From the NCBI RefSeq assembly GCF_013347965.1, contig NZ_CP048810.1, positions 5,889,501 through 5,953,500 on the forward strand: a stretch of DNA of 64,000 bases, read 5' to 3'. The DNA is from Pseudomonas bijieensis. GTDB lineage: Bacteria > Pseudomonadota > Gammaproteobacteria > Pseudomonadales > Pseudomonadaceae. Positions 42,778-51,336 of the stretch are shown here, piece by piece; positions within the stretch are counted from its first letter, which is position 1; each line of letters begins with the position of its first letter. The notes under the pieces were generated by a model that was not told where the DNA came from, ran no database searches, and saw nothing but the letters and a program-made list of their open reading frames with translations. The position numbers and the translations under genes were made by a program.

Positions 42778-43335
42778 CTACTCGTCGCGACCTTCCATCA
42801 TGGTGCGCTTGAGCATCACGTACACCGCCCCGGCACCGCCGTGTTTCGCCTGGCAGGAGGTGAAGCCCAGCACTTGCGGGTGCTGGCGCAACCAGGTATT
42901 GACGTGGCTCTTGATCATCGGCCGCTTGCCGTCCAGGCGCACGGCTTTGCCGTGGGTGACGCGCACGCAGCGGATTTCGAATCTGGTGGCTTCGGCCAGG
43001 AATGCCCAGAGGGTTTCCCGGGCTTTTTCGACGCTCATGCCGTGCAGGTCGAGGCTGCCTTCGAAGGGGATCTGGCCGACCTTCAGCTTGCGCATCTGGC
43101 TTTCCTGGACGCCGTCGCGCGCCCACATCAACTCGTCTTCCGGGCCGACGTCGATCACGAACTGATCGGACAAACCGTCCACGGTCGTGGCGTCGGTGCG
43201 TACGGTGGCGGCCTGGCGCAGCTTGGCGATCTGTGCGCGATCAGCCTTGGGCTTGCCGGTCTCGGCACGGTCGTGCTTGATCGGTTTTACGCCCTGGATC
43301 GCACTTTTGAACAGGGAAAAGTCGTCGTCTTGCAT
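42778..43335 (-). CDS. Smr domain protein (SmrA-like)
   Basis: The C-terminal Smr domain (about 90-180) has SLDLHGMSVEKARE, VRVTHGKAVR and GGAGAVYVML, the LDLHG/HGxG/GGxGA triad of this nuclease-like fold. The N-terminal half is charged and variable. Smr proteins bind nucleic acid, and some cleave mRNA in stalled ribosomes or nick DNA. GGAGG upstream supports the ATG. It is located just upstream of folE on the same strand. Confidence 0.9.
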   Translation of the reverse strand: MQDDDFSLFKSAIQGVKPIKHDRAETGKPKADRAQIAKLRQAATVRTDATTVDGLSDQFVIDVGPEDELMWARDGVQESQMRKLKVGQIPFEGSLDLHGMSVEKARETLWAFLAEATRFEIRCVRVTHGKAVRLDGKRPMIKSHVNTWLRQHPQVLGFTSCQAKHGGAGAVYVMLKRTMMEGRDE

Positions 43336-43409
43336 GTCAGCCTCCGCGAAGGCCGGCCAGTTTACCCAACTCTGGCGGGATCAGGCGCGACAAAACGTCG
43401 GATGGTGGG

Positions 43410-43730
43410 TCAGTCGTGCTTTTTCATCAGGTGCGGAGCCATGGCCAGCTCCAGGGATTGGCGGGCGCGACGGCGGCAACGGCGCCAGAGCCAGACGCCC
43501 AACAGCAATACGACAAGACCGACAGCCAGGATGATCGCCGAACCCAGCGGGGTGGCATTCAACTCGCCCAGTGCGGGGGGACGGCCCAGCAGGCTGGCCG
43601 CACCGGCCATGGCCAGTAATACACCGAGTGTTGCCAGGAGCGCAGCGATCGCCGCGCCGAAACGAAACCGCCAGTTGCTCGGGCCCTTGGGCCGCAAGCG
43701 ACGTGCGTCAAAACCATCGGATAACTTCAT
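43410..43730 (-). CDS. Small inner membrane protein of unknown function
   Basis: AGGAAGG five bases before the ATG sets the start at MKLSDGFDAR. Two hydrophobic helices (about residues 26-46 and 63-83) are separated by a loop with a proline-rich turn. The C-terminus is basic, then polar (RRCRRRARQSLELA). It lies in the conserved folE-aroC block. No function is known to me. Confidence 0.65.
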   Translation of the reverse strand: MKLSDGFDARRLRPKGPSNWRFRFGAAIAALLATLGVLLAMAGAASLLGRPPALGELNATPLGSAIILAVGLVVLLLGVWLWRRCRRRARQSLELAMAPHLMKKHD

Positions 43731-43860
43731 TCCGACCTTCCTCAATGGGTATCGGCCCTTCGACCGGAAGATATTCGGGTTGTTCCTGAAGGTAGGGCAA
43801 TTGCGGCAAATGAGAGGCTTTTGCGGATGAGCGGCAGGGCGGGCCGCTCATCAAGGCGCA

Positions 43861-44451
43861 TCAGATGAAGTCGCGGGTCAGGGCCAGGGTGGCGAAGTTG
43901 TCGGCCATGATCGCCATTTCGGTCTGTTGTACGTGCTCGGCGCTGAGGACGCCGCCCTTGTATGGCAGGTCGCGGGTGGCGCAGGCGTCTTCCACCAGGG
44001 TGCAGCGAAAGCCCAGGTTCTTGGCGGCGCGCACAGTGGTGCTGACGCTGGAATGGCTCATGAACCCGCACACGATCAGGTCCAGGGGGCCGAAGTCTTC
44101 CAGGCGCTTTTTCAGTTCGGTGCCGTGGAAGGCGCTGGGCAGCAACTTTTCGACCACGGTTTCGTCACCCTGGGGTTCGAGGCCGGGAATGAACTCCCCG
44201 CGTTCGCCTTGTGGATCGAACAGCCCGCCATGGGTGCCCAGGTGGCGCACATGCACGATCGGTCGACCGGCTGCACGGGCCGCACCGAGCAATTGCTTGA
44301 TGTTCGCGACGGCTGCATCCATGCCGCTCAGGGCCAGGGGACCTGCGAGGTATTCTTTCTGGGCATCGATGATGATCAGGGTCGCTTGACTCAGATTGGC
44401 CGCCGCATAACCACGGCCGCTGAGTTGAAACATCGTTTTTGGAACGGACAT
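43861..44451 (-). CDS. Isochorismatase-like hydrolase with Ser at the catalytic Cys position
   Basis: The Rossmann-like fold has the catalytic Asp in LIIIDAQKEY (D29) and the Lys in VVEKLLPSAF (K102). In place of the usual G-x-M-T-H-x-C-V it reads GFMSHSSVSTTVRAA, so Ser135 replaces the nucleophilic Cys of nicotinamidase-type members. True isochorismatases also lack this Cys. AAGGAG upstream supports the ATG. It lies in the folE-prmB block. Its substrate is unknown; it could hydrolyse a vinyl ether or another bond without a covalent Cys. Confidence 0.85.
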   Translation of the reverse strand: MSVPKTMFQLSGRGYAAANLSQATLIIIDAQKEYLAGPLALSGMDAAVANIKQLLGAARAAGRPIVHVRHLGTHGGLFDPQGERGEFIPGLEPQGDETVVEKLLPSAFHGTELKKRLEDFGPLDLIVCGFMSHSSVSTTVRAAKNLGFRCTLVEDACATRDLPYKGGVLSAEHVQQTEMAIMADNFATLALTRDFI

Positions 44452-44705
44452 TCTGGGGCTCCTTCGAGTGGGGCTTTTGCGACATTGTCCTCTGGCTGAG
44501 CGGTTCTGTGAATCGCTTCCATCGCAAGGGCCGCCGTTGCTGGCCTACAGCCTTGTCAAGATGCCCGTCTTGTTCAATAGGTGAATCAAAAAACGGATAA
44601 TTCCTACGATTGCTTCGGGTATTTTCGTTCGTCATCGGCGCGTGTTTGGGCAGCACCGCGTTTGGCTGATAGACTCGCCCGTCGATTTTTCTGGAGTTTG
44701 CCGCC

Positions 44706-45614
44706 GTGATCACTTCCCGTCTCCGTACCCTGCGCGACCATATCCGTTGGGCCGTCAGTCGTTTCCATGGGGAGGATCTGTTTTTCGGTCATGGCACCGA
44801 TAACGCGTGGGACGAAGCCCGGCAACTGGTGTTGGGCGCATTGCACCTGCCATGGGAAATTGCCGACAGCTACCTGGACTGCCGCCTTGAAGACGAAGAG
44901 CTGGTCCATGTGCAGCGTCTGTTGCGCCGACGCATTGCCGAGCGCATCCCGGCGGCCTACCTGCTGGGTGAGGCCTGGTTCTGCGGGATGTCTTTTATCG
45001 TCGACGAACGGGTGCTGATTCCGCGCTCGCCTATCGGCGAACTGATCGAAAAGCGTTTCGAGCCTTGGTTGGGCCAGGAGCCTGCACGGATTCTCGACCT
45101 GTGCACCGGTTCCGGTTGCATCGGCATTGCCTGTGCCTATGAGTTCCCGGAGGCCGAAGTGGTGCTGGCCGACCTGTCGTTCGAAGCGCTGGAAGTGGCC
45201 AACCAGAACATCGAGCGGCATGGTGTCGACGAGCGCGTGTTCACCGTCCAGGGCGATGGTTTCGAGGGATTGCCGGGGCAACGTTTCGACCTGATCGTGT
45301 CGAACCCGCCCTACGTCGACGCGGAAGATTTCGCCGACATGCCGCCGGAGTACCAGCATGAGCCGGAGCTGGGCCTGGCCTGTGGCGATGACGGCCTGAA
45401 CCTGGTTCGCCGGATGCTGGCCGAGGCGGCCGATCATCTGACCGAGAAGGGGCTGTTGATCGTCGAGGTGGGCAACAGCCAGGTGCACGTCGAGGCGTTG
45501 TACCCGGAAGTCGATTTCGCCTGGCTCGACTTCGAGCGCGGTGGTCATGGTGTGTTCATGCTCAGCGCCGAGCAGTGCCGTCAGCACCAGGCGGTGTTTG
45601 CTTCGCGAGTGTGA
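44706..45614 (+). CDS. prmB: Ribosomal protein L3 glutamine N5-methyltransferase PrmB
   Basis: The GTG start opens a 302-residue SAM methyltransferase. [14 protein letters not shown] binds SAM, and [15 protein letters not shown] has the NPPY motif that places glutamine. Length and N-terminal helical domain ([19 protein letters not shown]) fit PrmB rather than PrmC. It methylates a glutamine of L3 during ribosome assembly. It diverges from the isochorismatase-like gene across a 254-base gap without clear signals. Confidence 0.94.
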   Translation: MITSRLRTLRDHIRWAVSRFHGEDLFFGHGTDNAWDEARQLVLGALHLPWEIADSYLDCRLEDEELVHVQRLLRRRIAERIPAAYLLGEAWFCGMSFIVDERVLIPRSPIGELIEKRFEPWLGQEPARILDLCTGSGCIGIACAYEFPEAEVVLADLSFEALEVANQNIERHGVDERVFTVQGDGFEGLPGQRFDLIVSNPPYVDAEDFADMPPEYQHEPELGLACGDDGLNLVRRMLAEAADHLTEKGLLIVEVGNSQVHVEALYPEVDFAWLDFERGGHGVFMLSAEQCRQHQAVFASRV

Positions 45615-45638
45615 TCCGATTGATTTCGGGGAGCCAAC

Positions 45639-45728
45639 CTGTGGGAGCGAGCCTGCTCGCGATGACGGTGTGTCAGTCACTTAAGTGCCGCTGACACCAC
45701 GCTATCGCGAGCAGGCTCGCTCCCACAG
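45639..45728. repeat. REP pair (REPIN), GTGGGAGCGAGC type
   Basis: CTGTGGGAGCGAGCCTGCTCGCG and its inverted partner flank TGTGTCAGTCACTTAAGTGCC. It separates convergent genes. Confidence 0.85.
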
Positions 45729-45750
45729 AGCTCACTTGCAGTGTGCAGTC

Positions 45751-46539
45751 TTAGTGCCGCGTCGCAATCCAGATCAGCAACCCCGCCTGGAACATGGCGA
45801 AAGCCACCAGGCAGGTGATGGTGAAGCGCAGGCCGGTGTCTTCACGCTTGAACTTGTTGACCTTTTCTTCTTGCTGCTTGAGTTTGACTTCCTGTTCCGC
45901 CAGGTTCTGCTCGGCTTGTTGCAGCATCTGCGCGGCTTCAAGGATTTCCACGAACTGCAGCTTCTCGGTGTTCCAGTCCCCCAGCAGATCGCCAACGTGG
46001 GTTGGCTTGACGCTGCCCTTGAGGTGCTGGGCGTCGGCGTAGGCCACTTCGAAGCCTTGGGCCTTGAGAAAACGGTCGCGGCGCAGGCGAGTGTCTTCGT
46101 TCAGGGCGTCCTTGTTATCCAGGTCGGTACCGTCTACCTGGTAGGCCGACCAGCGTTTCTTGGCCCAGGTAATGCCCTGGGCCGCCAGGAAACGGCCGAT
46201 GCCACGGTTCAACGGCTCGATTTGCAGGTTGTCCGGGGAAAAAAACAAACGTTTTTCAACGTGGTCGGCCCAGACGTCCAGGTGATTCTGTTCCTTGCGC
46301 ACGCGCTGGTTCGGCAGCTGGATGCTCATGCGCAGCAGGCTGCGCTCCTTGCTGTGGCGCTCGACATAGCTGAACTCGACAAACCGCAGCGGCCGCACAC
46401 CGGTGGCGCGGTCGGTCTTGAGCGGGGCCAGGCGGAGCATCTTGTGATGCTCGGTGTGCACGTCGGCCCACGGCAACTCCACCGCAGACGAGGCGGGGGC
46501 TTCGGCGGCGGTGTCGGGGGAAGTTTGAGTTTCAGTCAT
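45751..46539 (-). CDS. Conserved hypothetical protein with C-terminal membrane anchor
   Basis: The 262-residue protein has a disordered N-terminus, a soluble middle, a coiled-coil about residues 190-230 (EQNLAEQEVKLKQQEEKVNK) and one terminal membrane helix (FAMFQAGLLIWIA). This topology suggests a cytoplasmic protein tethered to the inner membrane. It occupies the place of a conserved hypothetical gene between prmB and the aroC-adjacent hydrolase in other pseudomonads. The function is not known. Confidence 0.7.
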   Translation of the reverse strand: MTETQTSPDTAAEAPASSAVELPWADVHTEHHKMLRLAPLKTDRATGVRPLRFVEFSYVERHSKERSLLRMSIQLPNQRVRKEQNHLDVWADHVEKRLFFSPDNLQIEPLNRGIGRFLAAQGITWAKKRWSAYQVDGTDLDNKDALNEDTRLRRDRFLKAQGFEVAYADAQHLKGSVKPTHVGDLLGDWNTEKLQFVEILEAAQMLQQAEQNLAEQEVKLKQQEEKVNKFKREDTGLRFTITCLVAFAMFQAGLLIWIATRH

Positions 46540-46648
46540 AACGGCAAAGTCCTGTCCAGGCCGGCTGGTCGGTAGCCATTGCGCTATCCGACACAGTGCT
46601 ATCGGCCGTTTTTTAAAGGACTGGAGGGCTAGTTGCCACTAAAACCGC

Positions 46649-47614
46649 TCAACGGGCGGCTAACGCGTCAATAAAACGCAGAATCCGTGCACCGAGCTCG
46701 GCCGCCAGGGGCAGGTTCGGGTCCTTGTAGGAAGCCAGTTGCCGCTTCACGTCGTTGGGCACGATGCGCATCACGTGGTTCATGCCCTCGATCAGTGCCA
46801 GTTCGGCGTCGGGCTTGGCGGCTTTCAACTGCTTGGCGTCATCGATGCTGACCTGGATGTCGTTGCTGCCCTGGATGATCAGGGCCGGCATCTTCAGCGC
46901 CGCGAAGGCCCGGGCCGGGTCCTGGCGGAACAGCGAGATCAGGTACGGCTGCACACTGGGGCGGAAAATGACCTGAAGTTGCGCCGGCACGTTGTCGTCG
47001 ACTCGACCGGCCTTGAGGCTGTCGAGCAGCTCGTTGCTGCGCAGCATCAGGGGCGGTGGCAGGCGGTTGCTCAGTTGCTGGCGCAGCACCTGATCGATCG
47101 GACGGGCGCTGCCGGACAGCGAAATCACCGCCGCTGCGTTGGCCTGGGGCGCGGCGAGGCTGGCGATCAACGCGCCTTCACTGTGGCCCAGCAAAATCAC
47201 CGGGCCCAGGCGCGGATCGGCGGCGAGCTTGTGGCTCCAGGCTACGGCGTCGGCCACATAGGCCTCGACGCTCAGGTTGCGCTCGTCCGGTGTCGCCGCG
47301 AGGCTGGCGGCCACACCGCGTTTGTCGTAGCGCACACTGGCAATGTTATGCCTGGCCAGGACCCAGGCCAGGCGCTTGAGGCTGTCGTTGCGCCCGCCCT
47401 CGGGGTTGTTGCCGTCGCGATCCGTAGGGCCGGACCCCGAAATGATCAGCACGACCGGCACTGGCGTGTCGGACTTTGGCAGCAACAACGAGCCGAAAAG
47501 TTCACCACTGCCCGTGTCGAGGCTGATCGGGCGTTGCAGCACCGTGGCCTGGGCCAGGCCGCAAAACAGGCCGGTTAACAAGGTAAGGCTTAAGGCAAGC
47601 AGCTTTAACATCAT
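46649..47614 (-). CDS. Secreted alpha/beta hydrolase
   Basis: A signal peptide (LLALSLTLLTGLFCGLAQA) is followed by an alpha/beta hydrolase domain. The nucleophile elbow is GHSEG near residue 145, and the C-terminal histidine is in GMNHVMRIV, with an aspartate in GSNDIQVS. The likely product is a periplasmic esterase or peptidase of the YtrA/YqjL-like type. Two ATGs and a GTG are adjacent, so the start is uncertain by three codons. It faces aroC divergently. Confidence 0.85.
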   Translation of the reverse strand: MMLKLLALSLTLLTGLFCGLAQATVLQRPISLDTGSGELFGSLLLPKSDTPVPVVLIISGSGPTDRDGNNPEGGRNDSLKRLAWVLARHNIASVRYDKRGVAASLAATPDERNLSVEAYVADAVAWSHKLAADPRLGPVILLGHSEGALIASLAAPQANAAAVISLSGSARPIDQVLRQQLSNRLPPPLMLRSNELLDSLKAGRVDDNVPAQLQVIFRPSVQPYLISLFRQDPARAFAALKMPALIIQGSNDIQVSIDDAKQLKAAKPDAELALIEGMNHVMRIVPNDVKRQLASYKDPNLPLAAELGARILRFIDALAAR

Positions 47615-47757
47615 CACGCCATTAGTTGCGAAGGTGCCGGTTGGACTGGCGGCCGCCGATAAGGTTCGAGGATGAACTACGCGGGGAGCCTGCGTATACT
47701 GGCGCCCACTACGAATCCAAGGTTGAGTCTCTCAGCGTTTTTCACGGAGCACCCTGC

Positions 47758-48849
47758 ATGTCCGGCAATACCTACGGCAAGCTGTTCACTGTCACCACCG
47801 CGGGCGAAAGCCATGGCCCGGCGTTGGTCGCCATTGTCGACGGCTGCCCGCCGGGCCTGGAGATTTCCCTGGACGACCTGCAACGCGACCTGGACCGGCG
47901 CAAGCCCGGCACCAGTCGCCATACCACCCAGCGCCAGGAAGCCGATGAAGTCGAAATCCTGTCTGGTGTGTTCGAAGGGCGCACCACCGGCTGCGCCATC
48001 GGCCTGTTGATCCGCAACACCGACCAGAAGTCCAAGGACTACTCGGCCATCAAGGACCTGTTCCGCCCGGCCCACGCCGACTACACCTACCACCACAAAT
48101 ACGGTGAGCGCGACTACCGTGGCGGCGGTCGCAGCTCGGCCCGGGAAACCGCCATGCGCGTGGCGGCCGGGGCGATTGCCAAGAAGTACCTGGCCAGCCA
48201 GGGCATCGTCATTCGTGGCTACATGAGCCAGTTGGGGCCCATCGAAATCCCGTTCAAGACCTGGGACTCGGTAGAACAGAACGCCTTTTTCTGCCCTGAT
48301 CCAGACAAGGTCCCGGAGCTCGAGGCCTACATGGACCAGTTGCGCCGGGACCAGGACTCGGTCGGCGCGAAGATCTCCGTGGTCGCCGAAGGCGTGATGC
48401 CTGGCCTCGGCGAGCCGATCTTCGACCGTCTCGACGCCGAACTGGCCCATGCGCTGATGAGCATCAACGCGGTGAAGGGCGTGGAGATCGGCGCCGGTTT
48501 CGCCTGTGTCGCCCAGCGCGGCACCGAGCACCGTGACGAACTGACTCCGCAAGGTTTCCTGAGCAACAATGCCGGCGGCATCCTCGGTGGCATTTCCTCG
48601 GGCCAGCCAATCGTTGCTCACCTGGCCCTGAAGCCGACCTCCAGCATCACCACGCCGGGCCGCTCCATCGATATTCATGGCAACCCGGTGGACGTCATCA
48701 CCAAGGGCCGTCACGACCCGTGCGTCGGCATCCGTGCCACGCCCATCGCCGAGGCGATGATGGCGATCGTGCTGATGGATCACCTGCTGCGTCATCGCGG
48801 CCAGAACGCCGATGTGCGGGTCGGCACCCCGGTGCTGGGTCAGCTTTGA
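47758..48849 (+). CDS. aroC: Chorismate synthase
   Basis: The 363-residue protein contains [34 protein letters not shown] and [17 protein letters not shown], the three chorismate synthase signatures. It makes chorismate from EPSP with reduced FMN, the last step of the shikimate pathway. GGAG precedes the ATG. It is followed 34 bases later by an MFS gene. Confidence 0.97.
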   Translation: MSGNTYGKLFTVTTAGESHGPALVAIVDGCPPGLEISLDDLQRDLDRRKPGTSRHTTQRQEADEVEILSGVFEGRTTGCAIGLLIRNTDQKSKDYSAIKDLFRPAHADYTYHHKYGERDYRGGGRSSARETAMRVAAGAIAKKYLASQGIVIRGYMSQLGPIEIPFKTWDSVEQNAFFCPDPDKVPELEAYMDQLRRDQDSVGAKISVVAEGVMPGLGEPIFDRLDAELAHALMSINAVKGVEIGAGFACVAQRGTEHRDELTPQGFLSNNAGGILGGISSGQPIVAHLALKPTSSITTPGRSIDIHGNPVDVITKGRHDPCVGIRATPIAEAMMAIVLMDHLLRHRGQNADVRVGTPVLGQL

Positions 48850-48883
48850 TGGCTGGCCTGCCGACCGCCGTGGCCTGACGACC

Positions 48884-50029
48884 ATGGCGGCACTGCCGTA
48901 CTGGCGGCTCTCCAGTTTTTATCTGTTCTATTTCGCCCTGCTCGGTTCGACGGCGCCATTCCTGGCGCTGTATTTCGATCACCTGGGGTTCAACGCAGCG
49001 CGCATCGGCGAGCTGGTGGCCATCCCGATGCTGATGCGTTGCGTGGCGCCGAACATCTGGGGCTGGCTGGGGGATTACACTGGCCGACGCCTGGCGATCG
49101 TGCGCTTTGGTGCGATCTGTACGCTGTTGACCTTCTCGCTGATCTTCATCGATAAAAGCTACGCTTGGCTGGCGATGGTCATGGCGCTGCATGCGTTTTT
49201 CTGGCACGCGGTGTTGCCGCAGTTCGAAGTCATTACCCTGGCCCATTTGAGCGGCCAGGCGTCGCGCTACAGCCAGATCCGCCTGTGGGGCTCCATCGGT
49301 TTCATCATCACCGTGGTTCTGCTTGGTCGGTTGTTCGAATGGCTGAGCCTGGACATCTACCCGGTGGCGCTGGTGTTGATCATGGCCGGCATCATCCTCG
49401 CCAGCTTCTGGGTGCCCAACGCCCAGCCATTGCAGGGGGCGCGAGTCGCGGGGGAAGGCTTCCTGCGCCAACTGCGCAACCCTGGCGTACTGGCGTTCTA
49501 CATCTGTGTGGGCCTGATGCAGGTGAGCCACGGGCCGTATTACACCTTTCTGACGTTGCACCTCGAACGCCTGGGCTACAGTCGCGGCTTGATCGGCATG
49601 CTGTGGGCGGTCGGTGTGGTGGCGGAAGTTCTGGTCTTCCTGCTGATGAGTCGGATCCTGGCGCGATTTTCCGTGCGCAGGGTATTGCTGGCGAGTTTCC
49701 TGCTGGCGGCGTTGCGCTGGCTGTTGTTGGGCTCGCTGGCCGAATTCCTCTGGGTGTTGTTATTCGCGCAAGTGCTGCACGCGGCGACCTTCGGCAGCTT
49801 TCACGCCGCCGCCATCCATTTCGTGCAACGCAGCTTTGGCCCTCGCCAGCAAGGCCAGGGGCAGGCGCTGTACGCGGCGCTGGCGGGCACGGGCGGGGCC
49901 TTGGGCGCGTTGTACTCCGGCTACAGTTGGAACGCCCTGGGCGCCAGTTGGACCTTCAGCCTCGCCAGCCTCGCCGCCTTCGCCGCAGCCGTTATCATTG
50001 CGACACGTATGCAAGAGGATCGGCCATGA
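48884..50029 (+). CDS. MFS transporter, 3-phenylpropionate permease-like
   Basis: The protein has about 12 membrane helices and begins MAALPYWRLSSFYLFYFALLG. WGWLGDYTGRRLAIV is the MFS loop-2 motif, and RLWGSIGFIITVVLLG and GSFHAAAIHF are typical of the HcaT/MFS-like branch. It is probably co-transcribed with aroC. The substrate is unknown. The ribosome binding site is weak. Confidence 0.9.
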   Translation: MAALPYWRLSSFYLFYFALLGSTAPFLALYFDHLGFNAARIGELVAIPMLMRCVAPNIWGWLGDYTGRRLAIVRFGAICTLLTFSLIFIDKSYAWLAMVMALHAFFWHAVLPQFEVITLAHLSGQASRYSQIRLWGSIGFIITVVLLGRLFEWLSLDIYPVALVLIMAGIILASFWVPNAQPLQGARVAGEGFLRQLRNPGVLAFYICVGLMQVSHGPYYTFLTLHLERLGYSRGLIGMLWAVGVVAEVLVFLLMSRILARFSVRRVLLASFLLAALRWLLLGSLAEFLWVLLFAQVLHAATFGSFHAAAIHFVQRSFGPRQQGQGQALYAALAGTGGALGALYSGYSWNALGASWTFSLASLAAFAAAVIIATRMQEDRP

Positions 50030-50063
50030 GCCTTCGAACCGTTAATTTGCTGGAGCCATTGTC

Positions 50064-50597
50064 ATGAGCAGCCTCGCCGTCTATCACGTTTCGAGCCCCG
50101 ATATCCCGAACAAGGTGTTGACCCACTTCGAAGACATCACTGCGACACTGATCGAACAAGGCATTCACTTTGCCCGTTGGGAAGCGGCGGCGAAAATCCA
50201 GCCTGGTGCCCGCGAGGAAGACCTCATTGCGGCTTACCAGATTCAGATCGATGGGTTGATGACTGAGCGGGGGTACGTAGCGGTCGATGTAGTCAGTGTC
50301 AGCAGCGATCATCCGGAATCGGACGGGGGGCTTGATGAGTACCGCCATAGCCAGGACGAAGTACGGTTTTTCGTCACCGGTCGTGGTTTGTTTAACCTGC
50401 ACATCGGCGATTATGTCTACGCGGTTTTGTGTGAGAGGAACGACCTGATAACGGTGCCTGCTGGTACGCGGCATTGGTTTGACGGGGGGGAGCGGCCGCA
50501 TTTCGTTACGATCCGTTTGTCTGGTGATCCGCAGGGGGTGGTTGCTGAGCTCACCGGGGATGATATTGCTCGCCGGTTTCCTCGATTGGAGGATTGA
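50064..50597 (+). CDS. mtnD: Acireductone dioxygenase, orphan and with an altered metal site
   Basis: The 177-residue cupin follows ARD family order with GTRHWFD near residue 137. The metal motif normally reads E-H-x-H-x(3)-E. Here it is DEYRHSQDEV: Tyr93 replaces the first His, while His95, Glu99 and His137 remain. TAC for CAC is a single base change. The loop just before (SDHPESDGGLDE) also looks shortened. The enzyme normally oxidises acireductone in methionine salvage. The companion genes mtnB and mtnC that flank mtnD in P. aeruginosa are absent here. It may be losing function or have a changed metal preference. Confidence 0.9.
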   Translation: MSSLAVYHVSSPDIPNKVLTHFEDITATLIEQGIHFARWEAAAKIQPGAREEDLIAAYQIQIDGLMTERGYVAVDVVSVSSDHPESDGGLDEYRHSQDEVRFFVTGRGLFNLHIGDYVYAVLCERNDLITVPAGTRHWFDGGERPHFVTIRLSGDPQGVVAELTGDDIARRFPRLED

Positions 50598-50624
50598 TCC
50601 GCGTTTGGCCCCAAAAGAAACCCC

Positions 50625-50669
50625 CCAAAAAAACGGCGCTTCCTATTTCTGAGAGAAGCGCCGTTTTTC
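50625..50669. terminator. Bidirectional terminator between mtnD and the DUF3509 gene
   Basis: AAACGGCGCTTC and GAAGCGCCGTTT form a 12-bp stem with A-runs before and T-runs after, usable on both strands by the converging genes. Confidence 0.85.
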
Positions 50670-50702
50670 TATGTGAACAGCAAAGCGGATTTTCCAGCAG
50701 AC

Positions 50703-50981
50703 TCAAGCGCTGTGGTAAGTCGGCAGCGCAAACCGATGCTGGCTCTGCAACAGCGTGATCTGTGGCAACTCGCTGGCCTGTTCAGCCAGGTCACGACGAA
50801 TCGCGCTGATCGCCCAGGACAACTGATCCCCGGCATGCAATTGAGCATAGGAAATCGTGCGTTTGAACAGCTTGCCGTCGCTATTACGCAAGGTCAGCAG
50901 AATGCCGCCATCCGGGCGGGGCTGAGTGGTCACTTCGTAGTTGGAAAACAGGGATGCAAACTTTTCTTGAATCATGTTCAT
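50703..50981 (-). CDS. DUF3509 family protein
   Basis: The 92-residue protein begins MNMIQEKFASLFSNYEVT, with GGAG eight to nine bases upstream. RPDGGILLTLRNSDGKLFKR fits the Pseudomonas-specific DUF3509 family as I remember it. It is soluble, with no known function. An earlier ATG five codons upstream is less well placed. Confidence 0.7.
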   Translation of the reverse strand: MNMIQEKFASLFSNYEVTTQPRPDGGILLTLRNSDGKLFKRTISYAQLHAGDQLSWAISAIRRDLAEQASELPQITLLQSQHRFALPTYHSA

Positions 50982-51336
50982 AGTTGACTGCTCCATGGTA
51001 TGGCAAACCGTGGAGGGATGGTTGCACTGTCTATGCCAGCATTTTCTTCTCTAAAAAACCATTTAAAAACAATAAGTTAAGTTTTTGTTGGATTTTTGCT
51101 TTCGTGCAACTTGCATGAATAGCCATCGTGCATCCTGCATTTTGCGTGGTCGGGCAAGGATTTTTGGAACCAAATCGTTTTCCGGCGCTCACGCTTCGCC
51201 TGTCTCGGTCAGCGGATACAAAACATTGCAAAAACCGCGTGTACAGCGCCGCAATCGCGGGCGTACTTTCGAGCCAAAATCACCGCCAGCCCATAACAAG
51301 AACCGAGACCCACGAGGTCGAACGGGGAAGATCACC
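50982..51336. other. Divergent intergenic gap
   Basis: This 355-base region separates the DUF3509 and acyl-CoA synthetase genes. It includes an AT-rich part about 51030-51110, likely with promoters. An open frame runs into it from the synthetase, but codon use and lack of homology speak against coding. No repeat or terminator was seen. Confidence 0.5.
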
